NCBI GenBank assembly: GCA_965237775.1
Contig: OZ250155.1
Location: 2,480,001 to 2,544,000 of the forward strand
DNA length: 64,000 nucleotides
Reading direction: 5' to 3'
Source: CATOSP01 sp965237775
GTDB lineage: Bacteria; Chloroflexota; Dehalococcoidia; Lucifugimonadales; UBA3495
This document shows positions 1-9,136 of this stretch, one piece after another; positions within the stretch are counted from its first letter, which is position 1, and the number at the start of each line of letters is the position of its first letter. The position numbers and the translations under genes are program-made. The notes under the pieces were generated by a model. That model saw only the letters and a list, made by a program, of their open reading frames with translations. It was not told where the DNA came from and searched no databases.

Positions 1-717
1 GGCGTTCTCGTTGAATTGGGACTTCCATCGTCGGGCCACTCCTCGAAAGATTCCCCCGGCGCAGACCAACGGAAGACGGTCCACCAGTTCCATCGCCAAC
101 TGTTTGGCAGGATTGTCTCTAGCCGGAACATCCGGAGAAAGCGCCGCCATCCGCATCGTAAGCGCGCCCGCTGTCGCTTCGACGTCCGAGCCGTCCGTGT
201 TCAGAAGTCCGAGACGACTCAGAAGCCCAAGCAAAAGCGTGAAATTGTACACCGCGGCGTTCCGCGGCTCTCCCTCGACATCAACGAACAGCGTGGGGAC
301 GTCCCGCTCGGAGGCCTCCCGTGCCAACGTGCCCCCCGCCGTTGCCGCCACTGCTGTAGCCCCCATGTCCAGTCCGTGCCGGAACATGGCTAGGGTCTCC
401 TGGGTGTTTCCCGAGTAGCTGCAGGCGATCATCAGGGTCTGAGGGTTGAGACTAAATGGTATCTCGAACTCGCGGACCACCGTCACCGGCAAACGACCCT
501 GAAGAGATGCAAGGTCGGCGACCAGGTCTCCGGCAATGGCCGAGCCGCCCATACCGGCGATCACCACGTGATCAAACGGCCCGCTGAGACCGCGTAGTTG
601 CATCGACGTGGCCTGCCGCCATCCCTGGAGACACTGGCGGGGAACGTCGGACAAACGCCCAGCCATCCCGGACGGGTCGAGGTCGACGTATGTCTGAGGA
701 ACATCCAGATTGGGCAA
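1..717 (-). CDS. Bifunctional phosphoglucose/phosphomannose isomerase, 3' end cut by the window edge
   Basis: SIS-domain sugar isomerase that interconverts glucose-6-P or mannose-6-P with fructose-6-P in the cytoplasm. Translating the minus strand gives 239 residues with no stop up to base 1. The sugar-phosphate motif VVIAGMGGSAIAGD lies at about residues 52-65 and the SIS motif ACSYSGNTQET at about 99-109. The last residues, RRWKSQFNENA, match the family's conserved mid-region. Family members are about 350 residues, so roughly a third lies outside. The start is the TTG at 715-717, after GGGAGG; an in-frame stop lies just upstream, so no earlier start is available. It is the only gene at this edge and its partners are not visible. 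Confidence 0.85.
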   Translation of the reverse strand, partial: MPNLDVPQTYVDLDPSGMAGRLSDVPRQCLQGWRQATSMQLRGLSGPFDHVVIAGMGGSAIAGDLVADLASLQGRLPVTVVREFEIPFSLNPQTLMIACSYSGNTQETLAMFRHGLDMGATAVAATAGGTLAREASERDVPTLFVDVEGEPRNAAVYNFTLLLGLLSRLGLLNTDGSDVEATAGALTMRMAALSPDVPARDNPAKQLAMELVDRLPLVCAGGIFRGVARRWKSQFNENA

Positions 718-862
718 TGCGCCTCCCGATTTACGGGCTTTTCAAATGCCCAGCCGCTTCGTAGAGCGAGGCCGGTTACGGTCGGGAATAGATGGACCTC
801 AAACGGAGCGGAACCAATAATACACCGGCTCGACTCCGTCGGGCAATCAACGGGCGATTGAC

Positions 863-1217
863 GTAACTGTTCAGACTCGAGGAGGCGGATTGGCTTAATC
901 CCACATCGGGCATCTCCATGTTGATTCTCGAACGATGTCCCTCAGCCGCAACCAGTCATTCCCGCGCAGGGAGACATTTAAATAATCCCCTCTCCCTCCG
1001 GGAGAGGGTTAGGGTGAGGGCGTCCTCCGTATCTGGGCACACTCTGGATTCTCGCTTTCGCGGGAGTCGCGGAAGGTTACGTAAAGGTCTCCGCATGCGG
1101 GAATCCAGAAATGCCAATGATAGTAACCGTTGCTGGTTGCAAAGGTTTCTGGATTCCGGGTCAAGCCCGGAATGACGGGCTGGGAATAGGAAGGACACAT
1201 CAAGTCTGAACAGTTAC
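863..1217. mobile_element. 355-bp MITE-like element with IS66-type ends
   Basis: The element begins with gtaactgttcagact (863-877) and ends with its exact reverse complement (1203-1217). It is flanked by 8-bp direct repeats differing at one base, cgattgac (855-862) and cgattaac (1218-1225). The first 13 terminal bases equal those of the complete IS66 element at 7669-9100, and similarity continues for about 36 bp at the left end. IS66 elements make 8-bp target duplications, so this is probably a non-autonomous derivative. It holds no credible gene, only dispersed repeat DNA. Confidence 0.75.
981..1108. repeat. Dispersed about 128-bp repeat, copy A
   Basis: This stretch is nearly identical to 27472-27598. 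It contains the palindromic core ctccctccgggagag followed by ggttagggtgaggg, then a tctcgctttcgcgggagtcg segment and a gcgggaatcca end. The core alone recurs at about 25070-25105. It has no coding potential. This copy lies inside the MITE at 863-1217, while copy B lacks the IS66-type ends, so the repeat is older than, or independent of, the MITE. Confidence 0.8.
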
Positions 1218-1275
1218 CGATTAACCCGCGCCGGCACCCGCCCATCAACCGCGTTGCCCCCGGGCCATTCGGGTG

Positions 1276-3038
1276 GGGTGTGCGTCAGGTTTTCGCGTGG
1301 GGTGGTTGGGGATGGTTTGGAGAGAGGCATTTTCTCCCGATGACCATGCGGCGCCAAGGGTGGTTTGCTGGGGGTATCCGATGAGGGCTTGTGCGAGGGT
1401 TTGGGGCCTGGCTATGGATTGCCCTGGTACGTTTCCGGGGACGCTTGACGGCGCTTGGTGGTCTCTGCCTAGTCTGTGCCCTGGAATCCGTCTTTGCTTC
1501 CAGACCCTCTGGCCTTCTTGACCTGACCCATCGTCCCAACCGGCGCTCCCTGGCCTTTTCCCGTAGCCTTTGGCTGATTTGAGGCCAGACCTCTTCCCAC
1601 CGGTCACTGCAGACCACCGTGCGCAGCGCCAACATAGGGTCTACATGCGCCCTGGCCCAATGCATCCCTGAGCCCTTGAGCCGGGCCTCCACCACGAGCT
1701 TGTTGGCGCTCTCCACCGCCCCACTGCCGATGGGATAGCCTTGCGCCTGGAACTGAGCATACCTTATCTGGTCCCGGCGCTTCTCCAAATACCCCAGACT
1801 GGTTTTCACAATCTTGAGCGCCCCCCCATCCCCCTCTCCACTATCCCCCAACTCCCGGCACAACCCCCTGAGGTTCTCCAGCAACCCTTCCGGCTCGCCG
1901 TGTTTCAACTCATGGAGCTGTCTTCCCAGCCAATCGCTGGCTTGGGCCGTCCCACTACCGAAAGCCGCCTGACTGGCCCGGGCCAGGTATTCGGCGCCGT
2001 GACACCAGTCCAGAATGCGCACCGCGTCGGGCCGGTGCAGGTCGATGAACTTCTGCTGCCACTCCGCTCCGTCCACCACCGCACATACCCTTCCGGCCCT
2101 TTCCACACCCCGCCGGTGGGTTTCCACCGTGGCCAGCCGGGCGAAGCTCTGATGGTCCGTCATCCGGGAGAAATAGCTCATCTCACGGGCATGCACCTCT
2201 CCTGCCGCTGCCGGCTCCTCGATGACGCCTATGGCCAGGGTCTTCACCTCCCCCCATTCCCCATGCAACAGGGGAACCATGGCTCCATCCACGCTCAATT
2301 GTTGCAGCGCCGGTCCCTCAGCCGCTTCCTGAAGCTCCCCTTCCAGTGCCGCCACTTCCCGCCGCTTCCTTCGTTTGCAGCTCCACCTGGGCTTGCCCGC
2401 TCTTCTCCGTGGCCCGGCGCACCGTGGCTTCCGACACCTCCACATTCCGGAAGTGGCCTACCAACCTCGCCGCCCGGCGAAAGGGTATCTGGGCGCCCAA
2501 CAGCGTCAGGTCCTCCACTAGCGTCGGTGTCAGCGGCCCAGGCAGCAGGCCCAGTTCTTCATCCAGGGGGGAAAACCTCCGTTCCGCACCCGGGGCAGTA
2601 CCCGTAGCCGCGCTTCAGCTCCACCCGTTGATCATGATGGGTGCTCAGCCCTCGGGTTTTCTCTCCACGGTTCCCCAACAGACCCCCACACCCGGGACAT
2701 CGGGACCCGGAACATCGGGCGCCACCGCCCTCCCGGTCATGCTCTACGGTTCTCGCTTCGCTGGCCAAGGCTACATCTTGCAACAACTGGGCTCGTGCTC
2801 TGGCCCAAATCCTGTCCATCGCCTCCTCGATCTCCTTGAAGGTCGCCTTGGGGTGTTCCAGGCGCCACTCCTTCACCTTCAACATCGACTCTTCAAGTAG
2901 CTCACGCTGCCTCTCGTTGATCCCTTCATCCCACATCACAACCCTCCCTCATCCCTTTGCTCCACCCCTTCTACCACACCTCCCCTTTTTCTTCATTACC
3001 TCTCCTTGCCACTTTCCCCGAAAACCTGACGCACACCC
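1276..3038 (-). mobile_element. ISKra4-type insertion sequence, about 1.76 kb
   Basis: The 20-bp terminal inverted repeats gggtgtgcgtcaggttttcg (1276-1295) and its exact reverse complement (3019-3038) enclose a transposase on the minus strand. An 8-bp direct repeat, attcgggt, flanks the element at 1267-1274 and 3039-3046, with one extra G on the left. The transposase has the ISKra4-family motif GYPIGSGAVESANK. The element sits about 100 bp upstream of the S41 protease gene and may have separated it from its original promoter. Confidence 0.85.
1285..2939 (-). pseudogene. ISKra4-family transposase, read in three frames
   Basis: This is the DNA transposase of the surrounding IS. Three consecutive minus-strand frames give one family-like protein. 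The N-terminal part (2939 to about 2560) has a paired-Cys zinc-ribbon region. The middle part (about 2575 to 2430) includes LTLLGAQIPFRRAARLVGHF. The catalytic part (about 2430 to 1285) contains LSVDGAMVPL, CAVVDGAEWQQKF, RILDWCHGAEYL and GSGAVESANKLV, and ends with the HPWR tail seen in the family. The first shift is at a run of six C (FP then LDEELGL). The second is near the GAAGGAAGC stretch at about 2425. Two shifts make a decayed copy most likely. Programmed frameshifting at the C-run is possible but cannot explain both. Confidence 0.75.
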
Positions 3039-3147
3039 ATTCGGGTTACGCAAGGGGGCGGATTCCAGGCACTGTGCTACAATTATCCCGACCCTACCGT
3101 CGTGGGCCGGACTCAGGCCGGGCCCAGCGAAGTCCGTGGGAGACCCC

Positions 3148-4335
3148 TTGACTTATTCCAGATCAGTCCCCGTTACCTTCACCATGCTACTGCTTATCGT
3201 TGGTTTGACCGCGGGCTGCGGGATACAGCAGGCTGCGGCGCCCGCCAATCCTGAACAGGCGCGGGACATATCCCCAGACGAGTTCAACCGCGTCGCCGAG
3301 GTCTGGAGTCTACTCGAAGCCGAACACATCAAGGGAGATTCCCTGGACGCCCAGACCATTAGCGACGGGGCAATCCGAGGCATGTTGGAAGCCCTGGATG
3401 ACCCTTACGCGTCGTACCTGGACTCCCGTCAGTTCGAGATCGCGAATCAAGACCTCAAGGGCTACTTCGAGGGCATTGGAGCCGAGGTGGGCCTCAGAGA
3501 CGGAAGGATCACCATATTGGCCCCCCTGCCGGACACGCCCGCGGAACGCGCGGGCATTCGCCCTGGAGATGTGATCCTGGAGATCGAAGGGGAGAGCGCC
3601 GAGAACATCAGCCTGCTGGAAGCGGTCAACAAGATTCGCGGGGAGAAGGGCACCACGGTATCGTTGCTTGTACTGCACTTGGACTCCCCGGACCCTGTAA
3701 CCATAGTCGTCACACGAGGTGTGATCCCCCTGGTTTCAGTCCGGCTCAATATGCGGCCAGGCAATACCGGGCACATGAGGATTTCCAGCTTCTCCGCCAA
3801 CACAAAAAAGGAACTACTGGAGTCCCTCGACCGCTTCGAAGACTCCAACCGTTCGGGGCTGGTGATCGACCTCCGGGACAACCCTGGCGGCCTCCTTACC
3901 TCGGTCGTCGACGTGACCAGTCAGTTCCTCGATGAAGGGCTGGTGCTGTACCAAATCGACGCGCATGGCAAGCGGACCGACTGGGAGGTCAAGCCGGGCG
4001 GCAAGGCCAAGGACATCCCAGTGGTGGTCCTGGTCAACCATTTTAGCGCCAGCGCCAGCGAGGTATTCGCCGGTGCGCTCATGGACCACGAGAGAGCCCA
4101 GGTCGTCGGGATCAAGACCTTCGGTAAGGGCAGTGTCAACAACCTCTGGCCTCTGAAGGACGGCTCCGGCATCAACTTCACCGTGGCAAACTGGTATACT
4201 CCAGATGGGTTCTTGATCGAAGGAGAGGGGATCGCCCCCGACGTCGTATTCGAGCCCGTGGAAGACAGCCCTACCGACGTTCACCTAGACAATGCGGTCC
4301 AAATCCTGCAGGCACGGATAACCCGAGACAGCTAA
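3148..4335 (+). CDS. S41A C-terminal processing peptidase, lipoprotein form
   Basis: Tail-specific serine protease, probably anchored outside the membrane. The start is TTG after GGGAG. The N-terminus is a short signal with lipobox LTAGC (an ATG at 3184 would leave almost no n-region). A PDZ domain (YFEGIGAEVGL to IRPGDVILEIEGE) covers about residues 105-190. The core has LVIDLRDNPGGLL, the catalytic Ser302 in SASASE and Lys327 in KTFGKG, so the Ser/Lys dyad is intact. At about 395 residues it is normal for the family. It lies just downstream of an IS and 3 nt before smpB, so the two probably share a transcript. The exact start is uncertain; GTG at 3135 is an alternative. Confidence 0.88.
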   Translation: MTYSRSVPVTFTMLLLIVGLTAGCGIQQAAAPANPEQARDISPDEFNRVAEVWSLLEAEHIKGDSLDAQTISDGAIRGMLEALDDPYASYLDSRQFEIANQDLKGYFEGIGAEVGLRDGRITILAPLPDTPAERAGIRPGDVILEIEGESAENISLLEAVNKIRGEKGTTVSLLVLHLDSPDPVTIVVTRGVIPLVSVRLNMRPGNTGHMRISSFSANTKKELLESLDRFEDSNRSGLVIDLRDNPGGLLTSVVDVTSQFLDEGLVLYQIDAHGKRTDWEVKPGGKAKDIPVVVLVNHFSASASEVFAGALMDHERAQVVGIKTFGKGSVNNLWPLKDGSGINFTVANWYTPDGFLIEGEGIAPDVVFEPVEDSPTDVHLDNAVQILQARITRDS

Positions 4336-4338
4336 GAA

Positions 4339-4821
4339 ATGGCCAACAAGAAGTCCTCAAAACCAGCGAAGCGAAATCCGGCCTTGGCGAGCAATCGCAG
4401 GGCCTTCTATAACTATGAGATCCTGGAACGGTACGAGGCCGGCTTGGTCCTAACCGGCACTGAGATCAAGTCCATCCGGGCGGGGCGCGCCGACCTTAGC
4501 GACTCCTACGCCCGCCCCCAGGACGGCGAAATGTGGCTGGTCAATGCCTACATCGCCCCCTACGGGCCTGCCAGCCAGTTCAACCACGATCCCAGAAGGC
4601 CCCGCAAGCTCCTGCTGCACCGGGACCAAATCGTCAAACTGACCGCGGAGGTCGGCGAGAAGGGCTTGACCGTCGTCGCGCTCCGCCTGCTCATAAAAAA
4701 CCATGTCGCCAAGGTTGAGTTGGGCCTTGCGCGCGGCAAACGCCAGTACGACAAACGGCAGGCGATCATCAACCGGGACCTGGACAGAGAAGCGCGCCGG
4801 GCCGTGGGGGCGGTTAGATAA
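4339..4821 (+). CDS. smpB: SsrA-binding protein SmpB
   Basis: RNA-binding partner of tmRNA in rescue of stalled ribosomes. The 160-residue product has the expected features: a basic N-terminus, NRRAFYNYEILERYEAGL, the signature LTGTEIKSIRAGRADLSDSY, and a basic C-terminal tail (ARGKRQYDKRQAIINRDLDREARR) that is known to enter the decoding centre. It starts 3 nt after the S41 protease stop and lies 19 nt before the carbonic-anhydrase-like gene, so the three form one probable operon. No tmRNA gene was seen in the window. Confidence 0.97.
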   Translation: MANKKSSKPAKRNPALASNRRAFYNYEILERYEAGLVLTGTEIKSIRAGRADLSDSYARPQDGEMWLVNAYIAPYGPASQFNHDPRRPRKLLLHRDQIVKLTAEVGEKGLTVVALRLLIKNHVAKVELGLARGKRQYDKRQAIINRDLDREARRAVGAVR

Positions 4822-4840
4822 CACTGCTAAGGGGAGCGGA

Positions 4841-5347
4841 TTGATAAGGACCCTCGGAAACAAGACCCCCAGAATCGCGGACACCGCATGGGTTAGTGAA
4901 TTCGCCTACGTGGTGGGCGACGTGGAAATCGGAGAGTATTGCAGCATCTGGCCAGGGGTTACCATCCGCGGCGACGGTGATGGACCCGTGTGCCTCGGCG
5001 ATTATGTAAACGTGCAAGAAGGCTCGGTGGTGCACGGCTCCGACATGAATATCGAAGACTATGTCACCGTTGGCCATTGCGTCGTGGTCCACTGCGACCG
5101 CGTCGGCGAGGGTTCCCTGCTGGGCAACAACTGCACCGTTCTCAACGACGTCACCCTGGGCAAGCAATGCCTAATCGCGGCCAACTCGGTTGTCCTGTCC
5201 GGCAGCAAAGTCCCCGACCGGTCTTTCATAACCGGAGTCCCCGGCGAGGTCAAAAGAGAGATTTCGGACAGTCAGGCCCAGGCGATGCGCCACACCGCGG
5301 ACGAGCTAGTGGAAAGGGCCAAAGTCTTCCGGGACAGCGGGCTCTAA
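4841..5347 (+). CDS. Gamma-class carbonic anhydrase-like hexapeptide-repeat protein
   Basis: Left-handed beta-helix protein of the gamma carbonic anhydrase/YrdA family, usually trimeric with a metal at subunit interfaces. Hexapeptide turns run through most of its 168 residues. The expected ligand histidines are present: H65 (VVHG), H79 (VGHC) and H84 (VVHC). The usual LHGC turn reads VHCD here. The start is a TTG preceded by GGGGAG; starting upstream would overlap smpB extensively. Many family members have no measured carbonic anhydrase activity, so the enzymatic role is unproven. Confidence 0.85.
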   Translation: MIRTLGNKTPRIADTAWVSEFAYVVGDVEIGEYCSIWPGVTIRGDGDGPVCLGDYVNVQEGSVVHGSDMNIEDYVTVGHCVVVHCDRVGEGSLLGNNCTVLNDVTLGKQCLIAANSVVLSGSKVPDRSFITGVPGEVKREISDSQAQAMRHTADELVERAKVFRDSGL

Positions 5348-5391
5348 CCCCGCGATCTTCGCCATCTCAAGGCGGAGGCCAGGGGTGAAAA

Positions 5392-6327
5392 TCACCCCAA
5401 CCGCTGCGCCACGGGTAGCACCCTGTCCGCTAGGTGCTCCATAACGCCAATCGTCTCATCAATCCCTTCGGCCCGGAAATCATAGGTCAATTGGTCGATC
5501 CCCAGCTCACGGCAGTAATAGACGTCGTCCAAGACCTCCTGGGTTGAGCCGATCATCGCTCCTCCCGTGCGCACACCCCCTCTCTCCCCGATACCGATGT
5601 CGGTAAAGTGCAGGCTGCGCTTCAAGGAAATCGTGATCGACCCCGGATCACGCCCGCCGCGCTCCGCCTCCTGGCGCAAATAGGGGAGGTGCTGGGCAAC
5701 AAAATCAGGCGTCTGGCGCGTCGTATGCCAGCAGTCACCGTAACGGACCGTTCTCCGCAGGGCCCTACGAGTGTGTCCCCCAACCCAAATGGGCAGGGGA
5801 TTCTGGATAGGCTTCGGATAAAAACTGATCCCGTCAAACTGGTAATACTTGCCGTGGAACTCGGGCTCGGCCTCGGTCCACAATATTCTAAACATCTCCA
5901 GGAACTCGTCACTCATCGGCCCCCGGTCGGCGTAGGGGACTCCCAGAGTGTCGAACTCCTTCTCCAACCAGCCCACTCCCACACCGCAAATCATTCTCCC
6001 ATTGGTCAATACGTCCAACGAGGCAAACATCTTGGCCTGCACCACCGGGTTGCGGTAGGGCAGGATAATCACCGTGCTGCCCAATTTGATCTCTTCAGTA
6101 CAGGCGGCCACGTAACCCAACAGGGTCATTGTCTCCAGGAACGGGTCCTCGGCGGGCCTGGCAAAGGAGCCGTCGGCGGTGTAGGGATACTGGTTGGTCC
6201 CGGCGGTGGGGAGCACAACGTGGTCTCCGACAAGCGCCGACTCGAAGCCCAGCGCCTCGGCCCGTTGCACAAACCGTTTAAGGCTTTCACCGCTCAAAAC
6301 GTTGGGAATGCTGAGGCCGATCTGCAT
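5392..6327 (-). CDS. LLM-class F420-dependent oxidoreductase
   Basis: Luciferase-like TIM-barrel flavin/F420 oxidoreductase of 311 residues. Family features visible are MQIGLSIPN at the first strand, ALGFESALVGDHVVLP, LGSTVIILPYRNPV, the motif NGRMICGVGVGWLEKEFDTLGV, and FYPKPIQNPLPIWVGGHT. This pattern fits the Rv2161c-like group, which is predicted to use F420; the substrate is unknown. The ATG at 6327 has AGAGGA upstream. The gene converges on the smpB operon. A paralogue lies at 61585, about 55 kb away. Confidence 0.88.
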   Translation of the reverse strand: MQIGLSIPNVLSGESLKRFVQRAEALGFESALVGDHVVLPTAGTNQYPYTADGSFARPAEDPFLETMTLLGYVAACTEEIKLGSTVIILPYRNPVVQAKMFASLDVLTNGRMICGVGVGWLEKEFDTLGVPYADRGPMSDEFLEMFRILWTEAEPEFHGKYYQFDGISFYPKPIQNPLPIWVGGHTRRALRRTVRYGDCWHTTRQTPDFVAQHLPYLRQEAERGGRDPGSITISLKRSLHFTDIGIGERGGVRTGGAMIGSTQEVLDDVYYCRELGIDQLTYDFRAEGIDETIGVMEHLADRVLPVAQRLG

Positions 6328-6743
6328 ATCTGGTCCTCTTCTCCCAGCCCGGGAAAACCGCCCGTGCCGGTAATGTTATGTCAACCGGTCCATCTGAAAC
6401 CATGGAGCCGTCGATCTGGGCCCACGGCAGTATATCCCCGGTCCGCCAACAGGGTCAAAACCATCGCCGTAGCGCCCCCAAACCCCTCAACCACCAGTAC
6501 CATCATCTCGCAGGATATGGCCCCCTCCCTCACAAGCCATTATCCGCCAATACCTCGCCCCTCCCTCGCAAGCCATTGTCCGCCAGTACCTAGCCCCCCT
6601 TTCGCAAAAGGGGGGTCCTGGGGGATTTCCCCCGTCCAACGCCACCTAATTTCAACCCGCCATCTGTAACACTATTACCCCTTCCCCAAAACGGGGAGAG
6701 CAATGCGCCACGCAGACAATCAGCTAGCCCTAGCGGCGCTGCC
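6328..6743. repeat. Gene-free stretch with tandem and dispersed repeats
   Basis: I see no gene here. A 36-bp tandem duplication occupies 6523-6594 (ccctccctcacaagccatt against ccctccctcgcaagccatt). It runs directly into one copy of the dispersed palindromic sequence cccctttcgcaaaagggg followed by ggggattt (about 6595-6632). The same sequence recurs at about 12000, 17085, 25283, 30165 and 30278. Confidence 0.65.
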
Positions 6744-7531
6744 TCAAGTCCCGGCACACGCGCGTCCATGGTCCATGATATCCGCGAGGCGCTTCGGCCC
6801 GATCCCTTTTACACGCACAAGGTCTTGCAAAGACGAAAAAGGCCGAAGCTCCAGGATTTGTGCCGCGCGACTTTCTCCTATGTGCTTGATCTCTACCAAG
6901 GATTCCACCGTGGCCGAATTGACATCTACTTGCCGCTCGCCGCACCGGGCTTCGTCACGGAGTTGGGCAGTTGGCGACGGTGCAGAGGTTGAGGTCGAGA
7001 CTGGAGTTGGAGTGGGCAAGGGTGTGGGCATAGGTGTAGGCATCGGAGTCGCCGCCGGTGCAAGTACCGAAGTAGGCGCCAATGTGGGTTCCGGAGCTGG
7101 CCTAGGCAGAGGAGTAGCCGTCGCCGGTGGAATGAGTTTAGGTGGGATGGCCGCCGCCTCCGGGCTCGGCCTTGGATTGACCCAAACCTCGGCGGTGAGA
7201 AACGCAGGACCGTTGGAAGTTGGCGTCTTGGTAGTTGGCGTCTTGGTAGTTGGCGTCTGGTAGCCGTAGGGACCGGTGGCGGCGTCGATATAAGTGTCGG
7301 GAGCGGCGCAAATGTAGGCGTCGGTGCTGGTGCGGATGCCCGCAACGGCCCGCCGCCCGGTGGCAGCGGCGCGGAGACGCTGCCAGGCGTGGGTAAGACC
7401 GTGCTCCCCACTGTGCCAACGACCGTAGGGTCAGAGGGATGCGTTCCAGACCCGGAGGACGTCGAAGCGGCGCATGATAACGCCGCCAATACCGCCAATA
7501 CCTGCAGGACCACCAGAGACAACCTTCCCAT
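6744..7531 (-). pseudogene. Helix-hairpin-helix (ComEA-like) lipoprotein, frameshifted
   Basis: The start ATG (7531) follows CAGGAG. The N-terminus MGRLSLVVLQVLAVLAALSC is a lipoprotein signal. A long Pro/Thr/Ala-rich linker follows, then a C-terminal domain RQVDVNSATVESLVEIKHIG with VKGIGPKRLADIM, the paired HhH motifs of ComEA-type DNA-binding proteins. The frame changes at about 7258, where the first unit of a 15-bp repeat (ccaactaccaagacg) has lost one A. Restoring it joins both parts into about 263 residues. The product could bind DNA outside the membrane, as ComEA does in uptake. It may be a real mutation or a sequence error. Confidence 0.7.
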
Positions 7532-7668
7532 TCTGACTCCTGACAAATATTTGATCGAGGCGCGATCAACACCGCTAGGCGGCCATCGGCCCAAATATAT
7601 CTGCATACAAGTCAGGCCACAATGTTTCCCTCGATTCGTAAGATTCGACTGTTGAGTGACCCTTTTCT

Positions 7669-9100
7669 GTAACTGTTCAGAGTTGAGGGGATGGATTAGT
7701 TAAAACTTGCTTGGGAAGTTCGGTGCGTCGGGTCGTCGGTTATGTTAAATCAGGAGGATGGAGAACAAGGTAGACCTGAGGACGGCCAGCCGGGAGGCGC
7801 TGTTGGCGGTGATTGCGCGGCAGCAGGCGGTCATCGACGAGTTGCAGCGGCGGATAGCGGCGTTGGAAGGGGGTCTCAAGGGCAAAGGGCGGCCCGGAAT
7901 GCCGGGCAACAAACCGGGTGCAAAGTCAGAGCCGGCCGAGAAGAAGGAGCCAAGAAAGCCCCGGCCCCACGGCTTTAGCCGTCGGCGCACGGTGGCGGCT
8001 CACCAGGTGGAACATGTCTTGGACTCCTGTCCGGAGTGTGGCACCGGGTTGGTTGGGGGTTGGCCGCAGCGGACTCGGGAAGTCATCGATATCCCAGTGG
8101 CTCCGGTGGAGGTCACGGAGCACGTTTTCGTGACCCGGGTCTGCCCAGTATGTGAACGGCGCCGGACCCCCAAGACGGACTTGGGCGGTGGGGTAATCGG
8201 TCGGGGACGGTTGGGAGCCAACTTGGTCTCATTGATCGCTGGCCTGCGGGAAGAGGGCCGGTTGCCCCTTCGGACCATCCAATGGTATCTGGAGACCGTC
8301 CACCAGTTGCGCTTGAGCGTTGGGGGAATCACCCAGGTCCTCCACGGCGTGGCCCGGCAAGCCCAACCGGCGGTGGCCGAGGTGCTGGAACTAGTCCGGA
8401 CCAGCCAGGTGGTGCACGCCGACGAGACCGGCTGGCGCCAGGAGGGGGCCAATGGCTATGTCTGGACCTTCTCCACTCCCACTGAGCGGTACTTCCTGCG
8501 CCGAGGCCGGAATAAGGAGGTGGTGGACGAGGCGCTGGGGGAGTCCTTCAGCGGGGTGTTGGTCAGCGATTTCTACGCTGCCTATAACCACTACCCTGGC
8601 CTGAAGCAGCGGTGTTGGGCTCATCTGCTCCGGGACATCCATGACCTGAAGGCCCTCTACCCAGCAGACGCCAAGCTGGCCGGATGGGCGGCGGCAGTGC
8701 ATGACCTCTACGCCCAGGCCAAGCGGTTCTCCCATCCTCAGGCAAGGAAACGCCGTCAGGCCCAACTGGAGTTGGAGCGGAAATTGTTGGCCTGCTGCCG
8801 ACCCTTCCTTGATGACCCAGGGGCAGTCCAGGCCAAGCTCTGCCGGCGCATCCAGCGCTTCATCAAGGAGTTGTTCGTATTCGTAGCCGAACCGGCCGTC
8901 CCCTCGGAGAACAACGCCGCCGAGAGGAGCCTTCGTCACCTGGTGACCAGCCGCAAGATCAGCGGCGGCACCCGCTCAACCCAGGGCACCAACACCAAGA
9001 TGGCTCTCGCTTCCCTCTTCGGTACCTGGCGCGCCCGAGGATTGAATCCCCTCACCGCATGCCGCCAGTTGCTCACTTCCCCTCAACTCTGAACACTTAC
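7669..9100 (+). mobile_element. Complete IS66-family insertion sequence, 1432 bp
   Basis: The terminal inverted repeats are 22 bp with one mismatch: gtaactgttcagagttgagg starts at 7669, and its counterpart ends at 9100. A perfect 8-bp target duplication, ccttttct, lies at 7661-7668 and 9101-9108, as expected for IS66. It carries only the large transposase and no tnpA or tnpB, as in the ISBst12-type subgroup. Intact ends, an intact gene and identical flanks suggest recent insertion. Confidence 0.93.
7758..9092 (+). CDS. IS66-family transposase (TnpC type)
   Basis: DDE transposase of 444 residues. The N-terminus is a coiled segment (VIARQQAVIDELQRRIAALE), followed by a Lys/Pro-rich stretch and a zinc-binding region with CPECG and CPVCE. 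The catalytic core shows Asp in VHADETGW, Asp in VSDFYAAY and Glu in NNAAERSLR, all intact. The C-terminus (TNTKMALASLFGTWRARGLNP) is typical. The frame is unbroken and fills the IS. It may also act on the related MITE at 863-1217. Confidence 0.95.
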   Translation: MENKVDLRTASREALLAVIARQQAVIDELQRRIAALEGGLKGKGRPGMPGNKPGAKSEPAEKKEPRKPRPHGFSRRRTVAAHQVEHVLDSCPECGTGLVGGWPQRTREVIDIPVAPVEVTEHVFVTRVCPVCERRRTPKTDLGGGVIGRGRLGANLVSLIAGLREEGRLPLRTIQWYLETVHQLRLSVGGITQVLHGVARQAQPAVAEVLELVRTSQVVHADETGWRQEGANGYVWTFSTPTERYFLRRGRNKEVVDEALGESFSGVLVSDFYAAYNHYPGLKQRCWAHLLRDIHDLKALYPADAKLAGWAAAVHDLYAQAKRFSHPQARKRRQAQLELERKLLACCRPFLDDPGAVQAKLCRRIQRFIKELFVFVAEPAVPSENNAAERSLRHLVTSRKISGGTRSTQGTNTKMALASLFGTWRARGLNPLTACRQLLTSPQL

Positions 9101-9136
9101 CCTTTTCTTTCCTGGATGTGCCGGACTTGATTAACG

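Noticed and set aside
956..1248. Small frames in the MITE
   Set aside because: They translate palindromic repeat DNA and have no ribosome site of their own.
1741..2607. Long plus-strand frame of 288 residues
   Set aside because: It runs antisense to the ISKra4 transposase and is Pro/Leu-rich with no domain; a shadow of the real gene.
2641..3147. Long in-frame extension upstream of the S41 protease
   Set aside because: It crosses the end of the ISKra4 element and is low-complexity; the lipoprotein signal starts at 3148.
7138..7606. Frames translating the Pro/Thr linker in other phases, including an apparent DAYICAAPDTYIDAATGPYGY peptide
   Set aside because: The Pro/Thr-rich reading joined to a lipoprotein signal is more credible, and the missing base in the repeat explains the shift.
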